Positions 8,231 through 16,016 of a DNA stretch of 40,971 nucleotides are shown here, piece by piece; the first letter of the stretch is position 1; every line of letters starts with the position of its first letter. The stretch covers positions 1 through 40,971 of the forward strand of contig NZ_JAFLVR010000051.1 of the NCBI RefSeq assembly GCF_017315985.1. Direction: 5' to 3'. The notes under the pieces are model-generated. The model ran no database searches. It was given only the letters and a program-made list of their open reading frames with translations, and was not told the DNA's origin. The DNA is from Candidatus Enterococcus murrayae (GTDB lineage: Bacteria; Bacillota; Bacilli; Lactobacillales; Enterococcaceae). The position numbers and the translations under genes were made by a program.

Positions 8231-9656
8231 TAATTTATTAGCAAAAGAAGAATGGCGGAAGTACCAGCTTTTAAAGCTGTTGGAGCGGAGCTCTTATTTT
8301 GCGTTATCCAAAAAAGAAATCATGGATCACTTAGAAATTTCCAATTATGTTCTTAAAAGCACCATTGAGCAGCTGATCCAGGATCTTGAAAAATATGGAT
8401 TGACTCAAGAAATTCACGTTTATTTGGAGGAGCCCTTTGTTCAACTGGAGATTACCGGGACCGCCAGCTCAGAGACGCTTTTAGAAAAATATGTCGAAGA
8501 ATCCATCGGCTTCAACATTTTGTCAGGGGCCGTTTTAGGCAAGTATAAATCATTGAATGAGCTTTCTGAAAAGGCCGTGATCAGTTATCCGATCGCCTAC
8601 AATAATTATAAGCTGCTGAATAAGTATCTCACCGGATATGGACTTAAGATCGATAAAAAATTTCGACTTGTCGGTGACAGCGAAAAAAATGTTCGTCTGT
8701 TTTTGACGGAGCTGTTTGTCCGCATTTATAAATGCAATTACGCTATTTTTGGGCAAACAAAAGGAAGTCTTGTTCAGGCCAAGCAAGCGGCACTGGAAAA
8801 GACAAAAATGACTGTCCATCAAAAAACCGCGCTAGAGCATTATTTATACGTGACTGATTTAAGAATTCGTCAGAAAAAGTATGTCGAAAAGGATATCAAA
8901 AATGTTTTAACAAAGGAGGATGTCAAACAAGCAATGAACGATCGCTTCTTTGAACGGGTTCCGGTTGAAGCGCGGGAGGCAGAGGCCAGAGCTTTCTTGA
9001 ATTATTACTACTCTTGCTCAGAGGAGTTAGGGAAAAAACTGACATTGCAGGAAAACAAGCAGATAGTGAACTGGAGCCAAAATTTACTGTCGAGCTTGAT
9101 CGAAGGCTTTCCTAAACTGACGGGGATTCCCGAGAAGTATGAACGCTTTTTAGAGCAAAGTCATTTTCTACATTTTCAATTATTGGAAACTAGTCAAGCC
9201 AGTGAAACCATTCAGCCTGAAATCAATATCGCATATTTTCAGCAGAATTATCCAGCGGTTTTAGATTTTTGCCGAATCTATATCGCACGTCTGCAGCAGA
9301 ATGAGCCAGAATTATTTAATAAGAAGAAGCAGCTTCTCTTTCAATACTTATTTCTGATCCTAGAGACCTTTTCAAAAGATGCCCTTGTAGAGACGATCAA
9401 CGTTTATGTCGATTTTTCTTTAGGCAGCTTGTACAACCAATTTATTACGGATAATCTGAATTTTTTCCATTTAGTTGGGACGAGAATTGTTACAGATATT
9501 GAATCAGCCGATATTTTATTGACCGATTCTAGAGAGATGGGAAGAGCGTATAATCTTGACTGCGTCGTATGGCTGTCCCCGCCGCGCCCGCTAGACTGGG
9601 CCAATCTCGGGCAAAAGATCATACAGAAAAGAAACGAAAAAACAAAAGAAGCATAG
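8223..9656 (+). CDS. Mga-family transcriptional regulator of the WxL locus
   Basis: About 477 residues. The N-terminal part (about 10-75) is a winged helix-turn-helix of the Mga type (SKKEIMDHLEISNYVLKSTI). The long remainder fits the PRD-like Mga core and ends in an EIIB-like segment (ADILLTDSREMG). Mga/AtxA-type proteins activate surface or virulence genes, and PRD parts can link them to PTS phosphorylation. The frame is open from GTG 8214, but TTG 8223 lies at a proper distance from AAGGGTGA (8206-8213) and is my choice. It overlaps the end of the upstream gene, so it is probably co-transcribed and may regulate its own operon. Confidence 0.75.
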   Translation: MLDNLLAKEEWRKYQLLKLLERSSYFALSKKEIMDHLEISNYVLKSTIEQLIQDLEKYGLTQEIHVYLEEPFVQLEITGTASSETLLEKYVEESIGFNILSGAVLGKYKSLNELSEKAVISYPIAYNNYKLLNKYLTGYGLKIDKKFRLVGDSEKNVRLFLTELFVRIYKCNYAIFGQTKGSLVQAKQAALEKTKMTVHQKTALEHYLYVTDLRIRQKKYVEKDIKNVLTKEDVKQAMNDRFFERVPVEAREAEARAFLNYYYSCSEELGKKLTLQENKQIVNWSQNLLSSLIEGFPKLTGIPEKYERFLEQSHFLHFQLLETSQASETIQPEINIAYFQQNYPAVLDFCRIYIARLQQNEPELFNKKKQLLFQYLFLILETFSKDALVETINVYVDFSLGSLYNQFITDNLNFFHLVGTRIVTDIESADILLTDSREMGRAYNLDCVVWLSPPRPLDWANLGQKIIQKRNEKTKEA

Positions 9657-9696
9657 GAAAACTGACCCGTTTTTCTATGCTTCTTCTGCGTTTTTC
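9646..9696 (+). terminator. terminator overlapping the regulator stop codon
   Basis: AAGAAGCATAGGAAAA (9646-9661) pairs with TTTTTCTATGCTTCTT (9670-9685), and a T-rich tract follows. The TAG stop of the Mga-like gene lies inside the stem. The A-rich side means it could also work in the other direction. Confidence 0.75.
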
Positions 9697-9712
9697 AATA
9701 AATGGCCTTGTT

Positions 9713-9747
9713 TTTTTGTTGCATTTGCAACAAAAATAAATTATGAT
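9713..9747 (+). promoter_or_regulatory. MarR promoter with 24-bp perfect palindromic operator
   Basis: TTTTTGTTGCA (9713-9723) and TGCAACAAAAA (9726-9736) form perfect inverted arms around TT. The palindrome covers a -35 element TTGCAT (9719-9724), which sits 17 bases before the -10 TATGAT (9742-9747). MarR proteins bind such near-perfect palindromes, so self-repression of the following gene is likely. Confidence 0.75.
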
Positions 9748-9774
9748 AGGCGTGTCTTAGATAGGAGGGATGAG

Positions 9775-10245
9775 ATGACCGATGTTCTTAGAGATATTGG
9801 AAAGATAGCCCGAGCCTTAGATTCTATCGCCAATATTGAATTTAAAGATTACCAGCTTTCGAAGGGGCAGTATTTATATTTGAGCCGAATTTATGAAAAT
9901 CCTGGCATCATTCCTGACAAATTAGCTGAGATGATCAAGGTCGACCGAACAACGGCCGCCCGAGCCATCAAAAAGCTGGAGGAAAAAGGCCTTATCGAGA
10001 AGAAGGCTGATTTGGAAAACAAAAAAATCCGCCGCCTATTCGTTACCTCTGAAGGTGCCGAGCTTGCGCCCATTATTCAGCTGGAAAACGAGTATTCCAA
10101 CCAAATGGCGTTGTATGAGCTCTCGCCGCAGGAAATCGCCGCTTTTTCCCAAGCCTTGAAAACGGTCGTGGCGAATATTGATAAAGAATGGCTATCCGTT
10201 AAAAAGGGAAATAAAAGATCGTATTTAGAACAAATAAAGGAGTAA
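9775..10245 (+). CDS. MarR-family transcriptional regulator
   Basis: 156 residues, normal for the family. The winged helix spans about 30-110: recognition region PDKLAEMIKVDRTTAARAI, wing around EKKADLENKKIRRLFVT. Flanking helices form the dimer interface. There is no conserved redox Cys of the OhrR type, so the ligand is unknown. AGGAGGGATGAG precedes the ATG. The B3/B4-domain gene follows after 5 bases, so the two form an operon under the palindromic operator at 9713. Confidence 0.9.
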   Translation: MTDVLRDIGKIARALDSIANIEFKDYQLSKGQYLYLSRIYENPGIIPDKLAEMIKVDRTTAARAIKKLEEKGLIEKKADLENKKIRRLFVTSEGAELAPIIQLENEYSNQMALYELSPQEIAAFSQALKTVVANIDKEWLSVKKGNKRSYLEQIKE

Positions 10246-10250
10246 ATCAC

Positions 10251-10967
10251 ATGACAAAATTTATTGCAGATCCATCATTTTGGGAAGTTTTCCCCGAGGC
10301 GCAAATCAATGTGCTGATCGTAAAAGGAGTTGCAGACAATCAGGCAAAGACCGATGATTCCTACTTGCTTGAGTTATTAGCGAAAGGAAAGGAAGCAGCG
10401 AAGGGCTATCTTCAAGAAGAAACCTTTAGCCAAAATCCGGTTATTGCCCAGTGGCGCGGGGCCTTTAGCCAGTTTAAAACAAAAAAGGGTGCCCGTTCTT
10501 CTATTGAAGCACTATTAAAAAGAGTCAGTCAGGATCGGGCGTTTTCTCCAATCAACCCATTAGTAGACATCTATAACAGTATTTCGCTGGAATTTGCAGT
10601 GCCATGCGGTGGAGAGGACCTACAAAAAATTGCCGGAGAGATTCACTTAGGTCAAGCAGCTGGCGGCGAGGCCTTTTTACCTTTGGGGGCGGAAGCAGAT
10701 GCACCGGCTTTACCTGGTGAGATGATTTATTATGATGACGAAGGAGCAATATGCCGCTGCTTGAATTGGCGGGAGGCGCAACGAACGATGCTGACGGAAA
10801 CGACCAAAGACGTCATCTTCTTTATGGAATCGGTCAACGCTGAGCAGGCTCAGCGCGCCGATCAAGCGATGCTGGAATTAAAGAAACGGATCGCGGATTA
10901 TTTCGAGGTGGAAGGAACCGATTTTTTTGTGAATGCTGAAAATTCACAAGTGACTATTGAAGGCTGA
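10251..10967 (+). CDS. B3/B4 tRNA-editing-domain protein
   Basis: 238 residues matching the free-standing B3/B4 domain family, related to the editing domain of phenylalanyl-tRNA synthetase beta. Recognisable pieces are the N-terminal FWEVFPEAQI, the central WRGAFSQFKTKKGARSSIEA, the segment NPLVDIYNSISLEFAVPCGG, and CRCLNWREAQRTMLT. Known members are thought to clear mischarged tRNA or related amino-acyl compounds; activity here is inferred. AAAGGAG lies upstream of the ATG. It is co-transcribed with the MarR gene. Confidence 0.85.
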   Translation: MTKFIADPSFWEVFPEAQINVLIVKGVADNQAKTDDSYLLELLAKGKEAAKGYLQEETFSQNPVIAQWRGAFSQFKTKKGARSSIEALLKRVSQDRAFSPINPLVDIYNSISLEFAVPCGGEDLQKIAGEIHLGQAAGGEAFLPLGAEADAPALPGEMIYYDDEGAICRCLNWREAQRTMLTETTKDVIFFMESVNAEQAQRADQAMLELKKRIADYFEVEGTDFFVNAENSQVTIEG

Positions 10968-11000
10968 AAGCAGGGCTCTTTTTAGAGTCTTGCTTTTTTT
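10966..11000 (+). terminator. Rho-independent terminator
   Basis: GAAAGCAGGGCTC (10966-10978) pairs imperfectly with GAGTCTTGCTTT (10985-10996), followed by a run of T. It ends the MarR-B3/B4 operon. Confidence 0.75.
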
Positions 11001-11002
11001 AA

Positions 11003-11203
11003 GGTTCTGGTCTGATGGGCGAGGCGATCCAGAATGGCAAAGCTCTTTTCGCGATTCAAGCGATGTATCTATATGTGCCGATGATTTTGATTATTTGTTC
11101 GATCATCACGATGCTGTTTTACAATTTGGATAAAATCTATCCGCAACTAAAAGCTGAGTTGGAGGAACGCAAAGATTTCGAAAACGAAGCAGATACCCTT
11201 TAG
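11003..11203 (+). pseudogene. C-terminal remnant of a GPH-family sugar:cation symporter
   Basis: About 65 residues are left. One membrane helix (YLYVPMILIICSIITMLFY) is followed by LDKIYPQLKAELEERKDF, which is the typical C-terminal tail of glycoside-pentoside-hexuronide symporters (usually about 450 residues). A stop codon (11000-11002) lies directly upstream in frame, inside the preceding terminator. There is no ribosome binding site before the ATG at 11015, so the rest of the gene has been deleted. Confidence 0.65.
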
Positions 11204-11210
11204 AAATTAA

Positions 11211-11247
11211 AACGAGTTGGATCTTTTGATCAGCTCGTTTTTTTGTT
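11211..11247 (+). terminator. Rho-independent terminator of the lost transporter
   Basis: AACGAGTTGGATC (11211-11223) pairs, with one bulge, with GATCAGCTCGTT (11228-11239), followed by T7. It survives although most of the gene it served is gone. Confidence 0.7.
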
Positions 11248-11257
11248 TAAAAACTGA

Positions 11258-11306
11258 TTGACTTTATATAGATAAGTGTCTATATTGTAGATAGATAAAC
11301 ATCTAT
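11258..11306 (+). promoter_or_regulatory. ars promoter with two ArsR-type operators
   Basis: TTGACT (11258-11263) and TATATT (11281-11286) are 17 bases apart. Between them, overlapping the -10, lies the inverted repeat ATATAGA/TCTATAT (11266-11272 and 11279-11285). A second copy, ATAGAT/ATCTAT (11291-11296 and 11301-11306), follows. Occupancy by ArsR would block the promoter until arsenite or antimonite binds. Confidence 0.8.
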
Positions 11307-11323
11307 GTAAAGGGGTGAAACAT

Positions 11324-11614
11324 TTGGATTATGAAGGATTATCTATAATTCTGAAGGCTTTGGGAGATCCGAAGCGTTTGAAAATCATTGATTTGTTATC
11401 AGAGGGAGAATTGTGCGCCTGTGATATCTTGGCTCATTTTGATTTTACACAGCCGACACTTTCGCATCATATGAAGCTATTGGAGAACGCTGGGTTGGTG
11501 ACGGTTACTAAGCAGGGCCAGTGGCATCACTATTTTTTAAACCGAGAAGTTGTTGATCCGTTTTTGAAGGATCTGGAAAGAATGACAAAGAAGACAGCAG
11601 TTCAGAAAAATTGA
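11324..11614 (+). CDS. ArsR-family arsenic-responsive repressor
   Basis: 96 residues from TTG 11324, which lies 6 bases after AAGGGGTG; the in-frame GTG at 11315 is part of that ribosome binding site. It is a winged helix of the ArsR/SmtB type with the As(III)-sensing motif ELCACD (Cys31 and Cys33), followed by the recognition helix [12 protein letters not shown]. It should release the operators at 11266-11306 when As(III) binds. First gene of an operon with arsC, the permease and the small thioredoxin. Confidence 0.9.
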   Translation: MDYEGLSIILKALGDPKRLKIIDLLSEGELCACDILAHFDFTQPTLSHHMKLLENAGLVTVTKQGQWHHYFLNREVVDPFLKDLERMTKKTAVQKN

Positions 11615-11624
11615 GGAGATCATC

Positions 11625-12041
11625 ATGAGTAAAATCTATTTTTTATGTACGGGAAACTCTTGCAGAAGTCAAATGGCAGAAGGCTTCGCGAAGAAATACT
11701 TTCCTCCAAACTGGGAAATTCGAAGTGCCGGGGTAGAGACTCATGGATTGAATCCCCGCGCTGTTCAGGTGATGAGGGAGCTGAACATTGATATTTCAGC
11801 CAATACCTCTGACCTGATCGATTCCGATTATTTTGATCATTCAGATATCATCATTACTTTGTGCGGCGATGCTAAGGACAAATGTCCTATACCGCCAAGT
11901 CAAGTCCGCTCTCTGCATTGGGACCTGACGGATCCGGCTAAGGCAACAGGAACAGAGGAAGAGATGCTGGCTGAATTCAGGAAAACAAGAGATACCATCG
12001 AAGAAAAGATGAAAAAGCTGGTTGCTGATTTTATAGAATAA
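11625..12041 (+). CDS. arsC: arsenate reductase, thioredoxin-coupled
   Basis: 138 residues, close to the staphylococcal pI258 ArsC. It has the low-molecular-weight phosphatase fold with P-loop CTGNSCR (Cys8-Arg14) and the redox pair Cys80 and Cys87 in [11 protein letters not shown]. It reduces arsenate to arsenite by a Cys8-Cys80-Cys87 relay regenerated by thioredoxin. All needed residues are present. A good GAGGAG site precedes the ATG. It lies 10 bases after arsR. Confidence 0.93.
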   Translation: MSKIYFLCTGNSCRSQMAEGFAKKYFPPNWEIRSAGVETHGLNPRAVQVMRELNIDISANTSDLIDSDYFDHSDIIITLCGDAKDKCPIPPSQVRSLHWDLTDPAKATGTEEEMLAEFRKTRDTIEEKMKKLVADFIE

Positions 12042-12053
12042 AAGGAGAACATT

Positions 12054-13040
12054 ATGTGGAACTGGGTGAGTGATCAGGTATTCAAAATGTTATGGCTCAA
12101 CGAATTAGCGGGTAAATTGGTTGAGCTTGTCGGCTTGTCACTAAAAAGCAGGCTGGGAAGCAGTTTGCAGTTTTTTATTTTTGATACGATCAAGATTTTT
12201 ATCCTTCTGTCAGTTTTGATCTTTACGATGGGCGTGATCCAATCCTTTTTTCCACCTGAAAAGACAAAGGTGCTTTTAGGGGGATTAAAAGGCTGGAAGG
12301 GAAATATTTTAGGCGCACTTTTAGGAACGATAACTCCGTTTTGCAGCTGTTCTAGTATTCCGATTTTTATTGGCTTTACGACGGCGGGACTGCCTTTGGG
12401 TGTGACCTTTTCCTTTTTGATTTCTTCGCCAATGGTTGATATTGCATCGATTATTTTGTTAATGTCGTTTTTCGGTGTGAAGGTGGCCTTGCTATATGTT
12501 GCCGTTGGGCTGGTTTTAGCAGTAGTTGGCGGAACGATCATTGACAAGTTGGGGATGGAGGATGAGATTCAAGATTACATCAAAAAAATGGAAGCGTCTG
12601 CAGCTTTTGTCGAGGAGCTGGCATGGAAGGATCGGGTTCGTTTTGGCCTTGATCAAGTAAAAGAAGTTGCTGGGAAAGTATGGCCCTATGTAATTATCGG
12701 GGTAGGAATCGGGGCGGCCATCCATAACTGGATTCCTCAAAGCTTTATTCAAAATGTCTTAGGAGAAGGGAATCCGTTTGCTGTTGTTTTGGCTACACTC
12801 ATTGGTGCGCCAATCTATGCGGACATTTTCGGTGTTTTGCCGATCGCTGAAGCACTTTTTAGCAAAGGTGTTCCTATTGGTACATTGATGGCCTTTATGA
12901 TGTCTGTCACCACACTTTCACTGCCTTCAATGATCATGCTGAGCAAGGTGGTAAAGCCTAAACTATTAGGAGTGTTCATTGGAATTTGTCTGGTGGGCAT
13001 TCTAATGATTGGTTTTGCTTTTAATGTTTTACCAATATAA
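12054..13040 (+). CDS. ArsP-like permease (DUF318/YraQ family)
   Basis: 328 residues with about eight membrane helices and a hydrophilic loop near 175-200. The motif TPFCSCSSIPIFIGF (about 98-112) is the signature of the DUF318 permeases, which include ArsP, an exporter of trivalent organoarsenicals. It takes the place of ArsB/Acr3 in this operon: no ArsB, Acr3 or ArsA is visible. Substrate could be arsenite or methylarsenite; sequence alone does not decide. AAAGGAG precedes the ATG. Confidence 0.8.
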   Translation: MWNWVSDQVFKMLWLNELAGKLVELVGLSLKSRLGSSLQFFIFDTIKIFILLSVLIFTMGVIQSFFPPEKTKVLLGGLKGWKGNILGALLGTITPFCSCSSIPIFIGFTTAGLPLGVTFSFLISSPMVDIASIILLMSFFGVKVALLYVAVGLVLAVVGGTIIDKLGMEDEIQDYIKKMEASAAFVEELAWKDRVRFGLDQVKEVAGKVWPYVIIGVGIGAAIHNWIPQSFIQNVLGEGNPFAVVLATLIGAPIYADIFGVLPIAEALFSKGVPIGTLMAFMMSVTTLSLPSMIMLSKVVKPKLLGVFIGICLVGILMIGFAFNVLPI

Positions 13041-13059
13041 AAACGAGAGGATGAAGAAA

Positions 13060-13290
13060 ATGATTATCAAGGTTTTAGGTCCAGGGTGTAAAAATTGTCA
13101 AAATCTAGAGAAGAATGTGAAGGAAGCGTTGACTTCTGCCAACACAGAGGCGGAAGTGGTCAAGGTCACCGATATGGTAGAGATACAAAAATATGGCATT
13201 ATGAGGACGCCCGGCTTAGTCATTGATGAAAAGGTCGTAGTCTCTGGCCGTGTCCCTAAAGCAAAAGAAATTCAGAAGCTGCTTTCATAA
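13060..13290 (+). CDS. small thioredoxin-like protein
   Basis: 76 residues from ATG 13060, which has GAGAGG at a normal distance; the in-frame ATG 13051 touches that site. It has a thioredoxin-like fold of the mini (redox-active disulfide protein 2) type, with active site GCKNCQ (Cys10 and Cys13) and the cis-Pro segment MRTPGLVID. It is commonly paired with DUF318 permeases. Here it could reduce ArsC or the Cys pair of the permease. Last gene of the arsenic operon. Confidence 0.85.
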   Translation: MIIKVLGPGCKNCQNLEKNVKEALTSANTEAEVVKVTDMVEIQKYGIMRTPGLVIDEKVVVSGRVPKAKEIQKLLS

Positions 13291-13298
13291 TGATACAA

Positions 13299-13335
13299 AA
13301 AACAAGCTGAGTCTCATGACTCAGCTTGTTTTATA
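13299..13335. terminator. bidirectional terminator between ars operon and HAD gene
   Basis: AAAACAAGCTGAGTC (13299-13313) pairs perfectly with GACTCAGCTTGTTTT (13318-13332) around a 4-base loop. A-rich on one side and T-rich on the other, it can serve both convergent transcripts. Confidence 0.85.
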
Positions 13336-13337
13336 GC

Positions 13338-14171
13338 TTAAAGATATTTTTCTAGCCCCACTGCGATCCCATCCTCATCACAAGTAAGCGTGACATCGTC
13401 TGCGACAGCCTTCAACTCTTCAACAGCGTTGCCCATCGCAATTCCGATCCCAGCATATTCAATGATCGAGCGATCGTTATGCCCATCACCGAATGCGATC
13501 ATATTATAAGAATGAATGCCCAGATCAGGAAAGACAGTGTTCAAGGCTTTGGCTTTATCGATTCCTTTGTCTGTAAGCTCAAAATAAAAAGGAGCAGAAA
13601 AAGCGGCAGTAACCGTCTCGACAAAAGGCGCGTGGATTGCCTCAGCATATTCCTGCAAATAATCAGGTTGCCCTGCTATCAAGATTTTATTGATGGGAAA
13701 TGTGGCGAAGGCTGCCAAATCATCGATCTCGCAAAGCTTAAAATTGCCGCCGCGAGCTTCATATTCAATAATATTGAAGTCGCCATCAGGCAAATGCAGC
13801 GTATTGTTGTAAACGTCATTTACATAAAGATAATCTTCCCTGTCAATCATCGGAGTAACATCAAATTTTTTCAGATGATTTAAGATTGCCTGTCCCGTTT
13901 CAACACTCATCGCTTGATTGAAAACAACCCCCTTCGTTAAACAATCCGTTACGCGTGAACCATTATATGAAACGAGATACCCTTCATATTTTGTCATTTC
14001 CAGCTCTTCTGCAAGCTCAAACATCCCTGTTGTAGGCCGACCAGATGCTAAGATTACCTTGATGCCTTTTTCTTGTGCTGCGATCAAGGCTTGTTTGGTC
14101 TTTTCAGAGATGATTTTTTCAGAGGTTAGTAACGTACCATCGATATCTAGTACGATTGCTTTGATATCCAT
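13338..14171 (-). CDS. Cof-type HAD-IIB sugar-phosphate phosphatase
   Basis: 277 residues. HAD motif I is DIDGTLL near residue 8, motif II lies around LASGRPT, the motif III Lys in the region DKGIDKAKAL, and motif IV in FGDGHND. The C2B cap sits between motifs II and III. Family members dephosphorylate sugar phosphates, flavin or pyridoxal phosphates with broad specificity, so the substrate cannot be named. Stand-alone gene on the minus strand. AGGATG lies upstream of the ATG. Confidence 0.9.
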   Translation of the reverse strand: MDIKAIVLDIDGTLLTSEKIISEKTKQALIAAQEKGIKVILASGRPTTGMFELAEELEMTKYEGYLVSYNGSRVTDCLTKGVVFNQAMSVETGQAILNHLKKFDVTPMIDREDYLYVNDVYNNTLHLPDGDFNIIEYEARGGNFKLCEIDDLAAFATFPINKILIAGQPDYLQEYAEAIHAPFVETVTAAFSAPFYFELTDKGIDKAKALNTVFPDLGIHSYNMIAFGDGHNDRSIIEYAGIGIAMGNAVEELKAVADDVTLTCDEDGIAVGLEKYL

Positions 14172-14485
14172 TTCATCACATCCTATCTTGTATTACTTCA
14201 AGTCTACTATCGGCCGAAGATGATGTAAATGGTTTCATTTGTAAACGGCGTTGGAATTTGCTTCTGTCAGAAACAAGGCTGAAAAGAGAACTCGGACTTT
14301 GCTGGAGTTGTGAAGAATAACTAATGATTAATATAGAGAACAAATAATCGAAAAGTATTTGCTGCTGCATTCATTGCATCTTCTCAATAAGAAGTAAGGG
14401 CTTAAGCTATTTTATTCGCTTTTATTGCTCATTCTAGGTACCATCAATTATGAAGAAAGCATTGAATCTATTTGGAGGCGATTTT
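14172..14485. other. intergenic region between divergent HAD and PhzF genes
   Basis: No gene with a ribosome binding site is seen. It should hold the promoters of both divergent genes, but I find no -35/-10 pair that is convincing. The palindrome GCTTAAGC at about 14400 is the only symmetric element noticed. Confidence 0.4.
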
Positions 14486-15403
14486 TTGAGGAAATTTGAT
14501 TATGAGCTGATCGATGTGTTTACAGATGAGCCATTTGGCGGGAATCAATTAGCCGTTTTTAAAGATGCGGCGAAGTTAACAGACGAAGAAATGCAGCGAA
14601 TCACCAGTGAATTGAACTTATCAGAGGCAACCTTTATCACCAGTGCAGCGCAAGACAAAGCGACGGTGAGAATCTTTACTCCGAATCGAGAAGTGCCGAT
14701 TGCGGGTCACCCGACAATTGGTACAGGGTATGTGTTGGCAAGAGATGGACTGATCCAAACGGTTGAGGGTGAGAATTCTTATCTATTCAAAGAACTGGTA
14801 GGCGAGATTCCAATAAAACTATATAAAAAGCATGGGGAAATTGAAACTGTTGAGATGATCCAGCCACTTCCTGATTTCAAAGCTGTTATTGCAGATAAAG
14901 AGTCTGTTAGTGCGCTGCTATCAATTGATGCCATAGACATTTCAGATAGGTCTCCCATGCAGATTGTTTCTGCAGGAGTGCCGTTTCTATTTGTCCCGAT
15001 CAAGGATTCAGCTGCAATGAAGCAAATAAAATTTAGACAAGATGTTTGGGAAAAAGAATTTTTAGCCAAAGGATGGGAAGTGGACATCTTCGCGTTTTCA
15101 CTAGAAACGCTGGATAAGAAGGCAACGGTCCACAGCCGGATGTTTGGTCCAACGATGGGGATTTCAGAAGACCCAGCTACTGGTGCAGCTAGTGGCCCTT
15201 TAGGTGCTTACTTAGTCCATTATGGGCTAGTTTCTGAAGAATCAGAAGGAAACTATTTAATAATCAGCGAACAGGGAATCGAAATCGAGCGGCCAAGTCA
15301 GATCAGGATAACCGTAGAAAGCAAAGAAGGAAAGATAAACCATGTTAGTATTGCTGGCTCGTCAGTAGATATCGGGTATGGGACGATCGTATTAAAGGAA
15401 TAG
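14486..15403 (+). CDS. PhzF-family isomerase-like protein
   Basis: 305 residues from TTG 14486, which has GGAGG (14474-14478) 7 bases upstream; the in-frame ATG 14450 has none. The start FDYELIDVFTDEPFGGNQLA, the catalytic-Glu segment LNLSEATFI, the motif PIAGHPTIGTGY and the C-terminal EDPATGAASGPLGAYL all match the PhzF/YddE diaminopimelate-epimerase-like fold. The role is unknown outside phenazine producers, and no phenazine genes are near. Probably a small-molecule isomerase. Confidence 0.9.
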   Translation: MRKFDYELIDVFTDEPFGGNQLAVFKDAAKLTDEEMQRITSELNLSEATFITSAAQDKATVRIFTPNREVPIAGHPTIGTGYVLARDGLIQTVEGENSYLFKELVGEIPIKLYKKHGEIETVEMIQPLPDFKAVIADKESVSALLSIDAIDISDRSPMQIVSAGVPFLFVPIKDSAAMKQIKFRQDVWEKEFLAKGWEVDIFAFSLETLDKKATVHSRMFGPTMGISEDPATGAASGPLGAYLVHYGLVSEESEGNYLIISEQGIEIERPSQIRITVESKEGKINHVSIAGSSVDIGYGTIVLKE

Positions 15404-15412
15404 GATAAATAT

Positions 15413-15468
15413 AATAAGCCTTCGTAATCACTGATTTATCAATGGTTATGAAGGTTTATTTCATTTTT
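15413..15468 (+). terminator. imperfect terminator hairpin
   Basis: AATAAGCCTTCGTAATC (15413-15429) pairs with GGTTATGAAGGTTTATT (15444-15460) with a few mismatches, followed by a T-rich tract. It ends the PhzF transcript. Confidence 0.55.
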
Positions 15469-15494
15469 ATCTTTACAAAAGAGATCAGAACGTA

Positions 15495-15547
15495 TTGACA
15501 GGCTAACGATTGTTCGCTAAACTATAAAAAAGGGAACGATCGTTAGC
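15495..15547 (+). promoter_or_regulatory. TetR-controlled promoter with two inverted operators
   Basis: TTGACA (15495-15500) and TAAACT (15518-15523) are 17 bases apart. The spacer carries GCTAACGATTGTTC. A second site reading GAACGATCGTTAGC (15534-15547) is the reverse complement of the first with one mismatch. The TetR gene two places downstream is the natural ligand. Confidence 0.7.
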
Positions 15548-15569
15548 TAAAGTTCGAAAGGAGAGCACA

Positions 15570-16007
15570 ATGAACCTCTATTTTGGTGATGCAATCAGCA
15601 TCAAAACAACTGTTTTACTAGTGATTTTTCTAGTCTTTCTTGGTGGGATAGTAAAGAAGAGGGCAGAAGTTCGTCATTGGGGACGGTTTGTACTAGGTAT
15701 TTGTTTGGTCGGTTTGTCTATTTGTATTTTAGGAGCGACCAGAGATGGCCTGCACTTCACCGTTCAGCAGGCGATTGATGGTTCAGTTGAGCCAGGTCTT
15801 TTTCCGTTAGTTAGTGCACAAACGATTGTTGGAGCAGCCTTAGGAATCGTGATTGTCATTTCGGCTATTCTTTGTCTATTTTTGAAAAAGCAGCGTGCTA
15901 GAGAAGCCTTGTTTTTCATTATAGCGGGGAGCATACTTTTAAAAATTGTTATGATCGAAGCATCCAGAATCATGCTCGTTCTCGCTTCAGCAAATCTATT
16001 TTTATAG
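15570..16007 (+). CDS. four-helix membrane protein of unknown function
   Basis: 145 residues with four hydrophobic helices (about 11-26, 41-56, 84-107 and 115-138) and short charged loops. I do not recognise a family. AAAGGAGAG precedes the ATG. It is the first gene of an operon with a TetR repressor (9 bases later) and a flavodoxin-like protein, all behind a promoter with two TetR-type operators. This layout is typical of inducible efflux or redox-stress genes, but the function is not known. Confidence 0.75.
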   Translation: MNLYFGDAISIKTTVLLVIFLVFLGGIVKKRAEVRHWGRFVLGICLVGLSICILGATRDGLHFTVQQAIDGSVEPGLFPLVSAQTIVGAALGIVIVISAILCLFLKKQRAREALFFIIAGSILLKIVMIEASRIMLVLASANLFL

Positions 16008-16016
16008 GAGGAAGTT

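Noticed and set aside
12074-12547. 157-codon minus-strand frame opposite the arsenic permease
   Set aside because: Antisense shadow of a membrane protein gene; no ribosome binding site, and the sense strand has clear family motifs.
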